Positions 61,301-64,000 of a DNA stretch of 64,000 bases are shown one piece after another. A program made the translations under genes and the position numbers. Every line of letters starts with the position of its first letter. The stretch's first letter is position 1. Location: assembly GCF_910592395.1 (NCBI RefSeq), contig NC_088312.1:1736001-1800000 (forward strand), written 5' to 3'. The notes under the pieces were generated by a model. That model had not been told where the DNA came from. It saw only the letters and a list, made by a program, of their open reading frames with translations, and did no database searches. The DNA is from Lineus longissimus (lineage: Eukaryota; Nemertea; Pilidiophora; Heteronemertea; Lineidae).

Positions 61301-61943
61301 TGCTGAGGACTGTTCTAAATAAAGATTTGTTTCTAAGTAAAGAAGTCAAATGATGCAAGCATGGTATTTTCCAGATGACTGCAGGATATGCGCATATCTG
61401 AGTGTTTCTTCCTACAGATGAGGGGATCAGGTTCTTATGTGGTGATATTTTCAAAAATGATTTTGGTGCAAGTCACAAGCGACCGATCGGGGACCAAAAT
61501 CAATTATTGGTCAAGAGAGATACTTACTTGTCCTTTTGGTAGGGCATCAGGACATCTTGGATCTTCAGAGGCAAACTCGTTGCCAAAACCAGACAAATAC
61601 TGAAATTTGTGGAAACAACAAACGTTCAATATTTAAACTATGACCAAGACAACTGCTCACAAGTCGTTTCGAAGTTTTTAAAACTTTCTCACCAATTTAT
61701 ATTTCTGGAAATTGCTTCAGAAAACTGTCGTGTGTGTGTGTGGGGGGGGGGGGCGGAGGGGTCACTACCAAGATAAATGTAACTGAGGGATATCAATGAA
61801 AACATTACAAAAATCAAGGAATGATACATGATTATACATGATTAGGAGTAATTTTTCGTTTATTGAAGTTACTGTCATGAACATTTGCAGAAAATCTAAA
61901 TTTTTCAAGCAAAAAAGTGAAAAACCTGAAACGTGTCCTCCAT
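58345..61943 (-). CDS. HGD: Homogentisate 1,2-dioxygenase, complete
   Basis: Iron dioxygenase of tyrosine/phenylalanine breakdown; it opens homogentisate to maleylacetoacetate in the cytosol. Ten exons: 61943-61926, 61599-61528, 61314-61120, 60983-60797, 60501-60322, 60007-59886, 59643-59539, 59295-59169, 58870-58818 and 58614-58345. They sum to 1329 nt (442 aa; human 445). The six-codon first exon (MEDTFQ) joins [17 protein letters not shown], the classic N-terminus. Active-site features: [12 protein letters not shown] (base His), [14 protein letters not shown] (iron His and Glu, split between exons 8 and 9) and [12 protein letters not shown] (second iron His). No key residue is missing. The first donor is weak (GTTTTT). 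It is divergent from UBE2J1. Confidence 0.98.
59726..59800 (+). mobile_element. Degenerate SINE 3' fragment in an HGD intron
   Basis: The order tgatactccaagagtgtaga, gaatgaacaggtcaatagct and cagggtaa matches tgtaatactcccagagagta, gaatgtacaggccaatagct and tggggtaa within the SINE at 3052-3395. No A or B box remains. Confidence 0.65.
61729..61754 (+). repeat. Short (GT)n / G-run
   Basis: A tgtgtgtgtgtg microsatellite runs into a stretch of about 12 G in an HGD intron. It is a simple repeat with no further feature. Confidence 0.8.
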
Positions 61944-62400
61944 CTTTTTTTCAGGTTCTTGGTAAACGTCGTAGATTACCTCCACGTTTGCCGTGAATAT
62001 AGCCTTGAAGACAAAGCTGCTGGTTCGCTCAATCGAGCTGCCTGGCCGTCGTCAAATTGCATTGAGCATGGCAAGCTGATGCCTTAAAAGTCTTATCGAC
62101 TTATCTGAACAAAAATCAATAGAAATGAAAAGTTGAAGTTTCTCTGAGAGTTTCTCCACTTGCGGTTGGCCACGTCATCAAATTAACAGGATTCTGCAAT
62201 TTATAACGACCCGTGCACCTTATGTTAGTCGTGCGCAATTATTTTTGACCAGCAAATTTAGGTAGTGCATTTTCATGAACATTGGTTTTCTTGAGGTTAT
62301 TTCCGCGAGCCAGAATTTTATTTGACAAGCGAAATTGTCTTCGTGAAATTGTCTCTTTGATTTTCGTATTTAACTTTGTATCTGAAGAAAAGAAATCACC
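61944..62400. promoter_or_regulatory. Bidirectional promoter interval between HGD and UBE2J1
   Basis: The start codons of HGD (minus, 61943) and UBE2J1 (plus, 62401) are 457 bp apart and point away from each other. Both gene starts are well supported. No TATA box was recognised. Shared use is inferred from arrangement alone. Confidence 0.6.
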
Positions 62401-64000
62401 ATGGCGGGAGCACAGTATAACATGAGAAATCCAGGTCAGATGACAGCGAATTTGTTTGGTGCAATATTCCCCAAAGGTGGTGTTTGTCATACTGTGGAGC
62501 GATTTCTTACACTACAGATCTAATTTCGGACAAAACAATCGGATCATGATTCGAGATGGGCCTAAATGCTAATCTAATCTGCATATGGATTGGAAATTCT
62601 TTTCAAAATCAAATTCTAAGAAAGAGGGAGGGGTAGAAATACTTTTAAGAGGGATGTACTGTGGGCGCGTGGCCTGCTGGTGGCGGGTGGCTGTTTGTTG
62701 ACGGTGTTGTCTGGCGCGTTCAGTCGGCAGGAAGTAGCCGTAGTAGCGGAATATTTTGTAACCACTCGTCCATGCTCCACTGGATTAGTGCTAGATCATG
62801 GATTTATGGCTTGAACTTGGTGTGATGGTAGCTTATGCCAAGGGAATATGCCAAATTTCTTCCAGAACGTACCATCTTCAATGCGTCGTAGACGTAGCAT
62901 TTCATTTCGTTTGTAATGGTGCGGAGAAGACTGATGTATTTTACATCATTTTCAGCTGTCAAGAGATTGATGAAAGAAGCACAGGAATTGAAGGATCCAA
63001 CAGAACAATACTTTTGTCAGCCATTAGATGTAGGTACATGTATACGGTACAAGTTCCTTTCCGGAGGTTTATTGATACCGTTATAATTTCAAAGAATTAC
63101 ATCGTTATCACTAAACGTAATCACAGAGGCTATCACGTTTATCTAATACATTATTGATACATCTCTATTTAGTTTCCATAAATGTTATTCTTATTGTTTT
63201 GTCACATGTCCACACCAAAAATCTGAACAAGTTGAAGTGGCGGTAAAATAAGCCCAAACTATAGCCTAGTATAAGTGTCCTTTTGCAATTTTTTACCTGT
63301 AATATTTCATGATCCTCTTCTCTTGCAGGATAATCTTTTTGAATGGCACTTCACAATTCGTGGACCAGATGATTCAGATTTTGAGAGTGGTATCTATCAT
63401 GGCCGCATCATATTGCCTCCTGAATACCCGATGAAGCCCCCGAGTATCATTTTGCTGACGGTGAGTTATTAGGTCCATGCAATTGCATTACCGAAGCTTG
63501 TGCCACTTGATTCAACATTGTTTTTCAGCCTTGCTTTGGTTTTGTGACATACACTCACATAGATCCAGCCTCGCCGAGCTCTTTCATTTCATTTCTGAGC
63601 TCTTTCATATATTTTCTGCCAGATCGACAGGACAGAAAGTGTGATAAAAACACTTGTCAGTTCACTTTACCGATCATATTTTTCACTTACAGCCCAATGG
63701 GAGGTTTGAGTTGAATGCGAAGATCTGTTTGAGCATTTCTGGTCATCATCCTGAATCTTGGAGGCCATCTTGGTCAAGTAAGTTCAAGGAAACATCATGA
63801 GACAAGACCACAATTGATTTTTTAAGCCTTTTAGCAGTTAAATTGTCAATGTTTGACCGCGACGCATCAAAGAATGCGTCAAGTAGTGAAACTGAAATTC
63901 GGATATGATATACGGGTTTGTCTTGCGAGTAACTGGTGCGATTTAAAATGGTGATTGACCACGGAAATTTTTTTTTAAATTGACAAGTTTGACACAAGTG
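62401..64000 (+). CDS. UBE2J1: Ubiquitin-conjugating enzyme E2 J1, 5' part
   Basis: ER-membrane E2 (Ubc6 family) of ER-associated degradation. Four exons are visible: 62401-62434, 62956-63029, 63329-63460 and 63693-63777. The start MAGAQYNMRNP joins AVKRLMKEAQELKDP, then DNLFEWHFTIRGPDDSDFES, HGRIILPPEYPMKPP and NGRFELNAKICLSISGHHPE. The Cys of KICLSISG is the catalytic cysteine. The last visible exon ends WRPSWS in phase 1, matching the family's WSIRTALL continuation. The rest of the UBC fold, the tail and the C-terminal anchor lie beyond the window. After 63777 only intron is visible. Confidence 0.96.

Overview
This is nuclear DNA from an animal, most likely a marine invertebrate bilaterian. 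The genes are intron-rich, with GT-AG introns of roughly 100-3000 bp and conserved splice phases. The encoded families are metazoan: kringle, SUEL-type lectin, MAP3K4, MAN2C1, HGD, AFG1L and UBE2J1. Introns and spacers carry tRNA-derived SINEs, 5'-truncated non-LTR retrotransposons and foldback MITEs. The species cannot be named from the sequence. I built every gene model by hand by tracking splice sites and codon phase. Each complete model sums to a multiple of three, but no similarity search was possible.

Layout. Positions 1-4566 (-) hold the 5' end of a secreted or membrane kringle/CUB-like/mucin gene whose threonine-rich 114-bp repeat array runs off the left edge. Positions 5730-15807 (-) hold a complete 25-exon cytosolic alpha-mannosidase (MAN2C1). 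Positions 18140-23973 (+) hold a single-pass receptor with a lectin-like and a CUB-like ectodomain and a tail rich in tyrosine motifs. Positions 25159-34047 (+) hold a CEPT1/CHPT1-like membrane protein. Three of its four catalytic aspartates are replaced, and it is joined to a very long acidic repeat tail. An in-frame UGA interrupts this reading frame and lies inside a possible 204-bp exonic intron. Positions 35897-47043 (-) hold a complete 20-exon MAP3K4. Positions 48381-53184 (+) hold the mitochondrial AAA ATPase AFG1L. Positions 54392-56478 (+) hold a coiled-coil protein with a SUMO-interacting-type motif, a transposase-like helix-turn-helix and an AT-hook. Positions 58345-61943 (-) hold a complete homogentisate 1,2-dioxygenase (HGD). 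UBE2J1 starts at 62401 (+), divergent from HGD, and runs off the right edge.

The genes do not form an operon or one pathway. Three divergent pairs (MAN2C1/receptor, MAP3K4/AFG1L, HGD/UBE2J1) may share promoters. UBE2J1, AFG1L and MAP3K4 all map to human 6q, so the right half may be a remnant of ancient linkage. The most unusual locus is the CEPT-like gene: a probable pseudoenzyme with about eighty 14-residue repeats, about thirty of them carrying an IKQE-type SUMO-acceptor consensus, and a 720-bp near-identical internal duplication.
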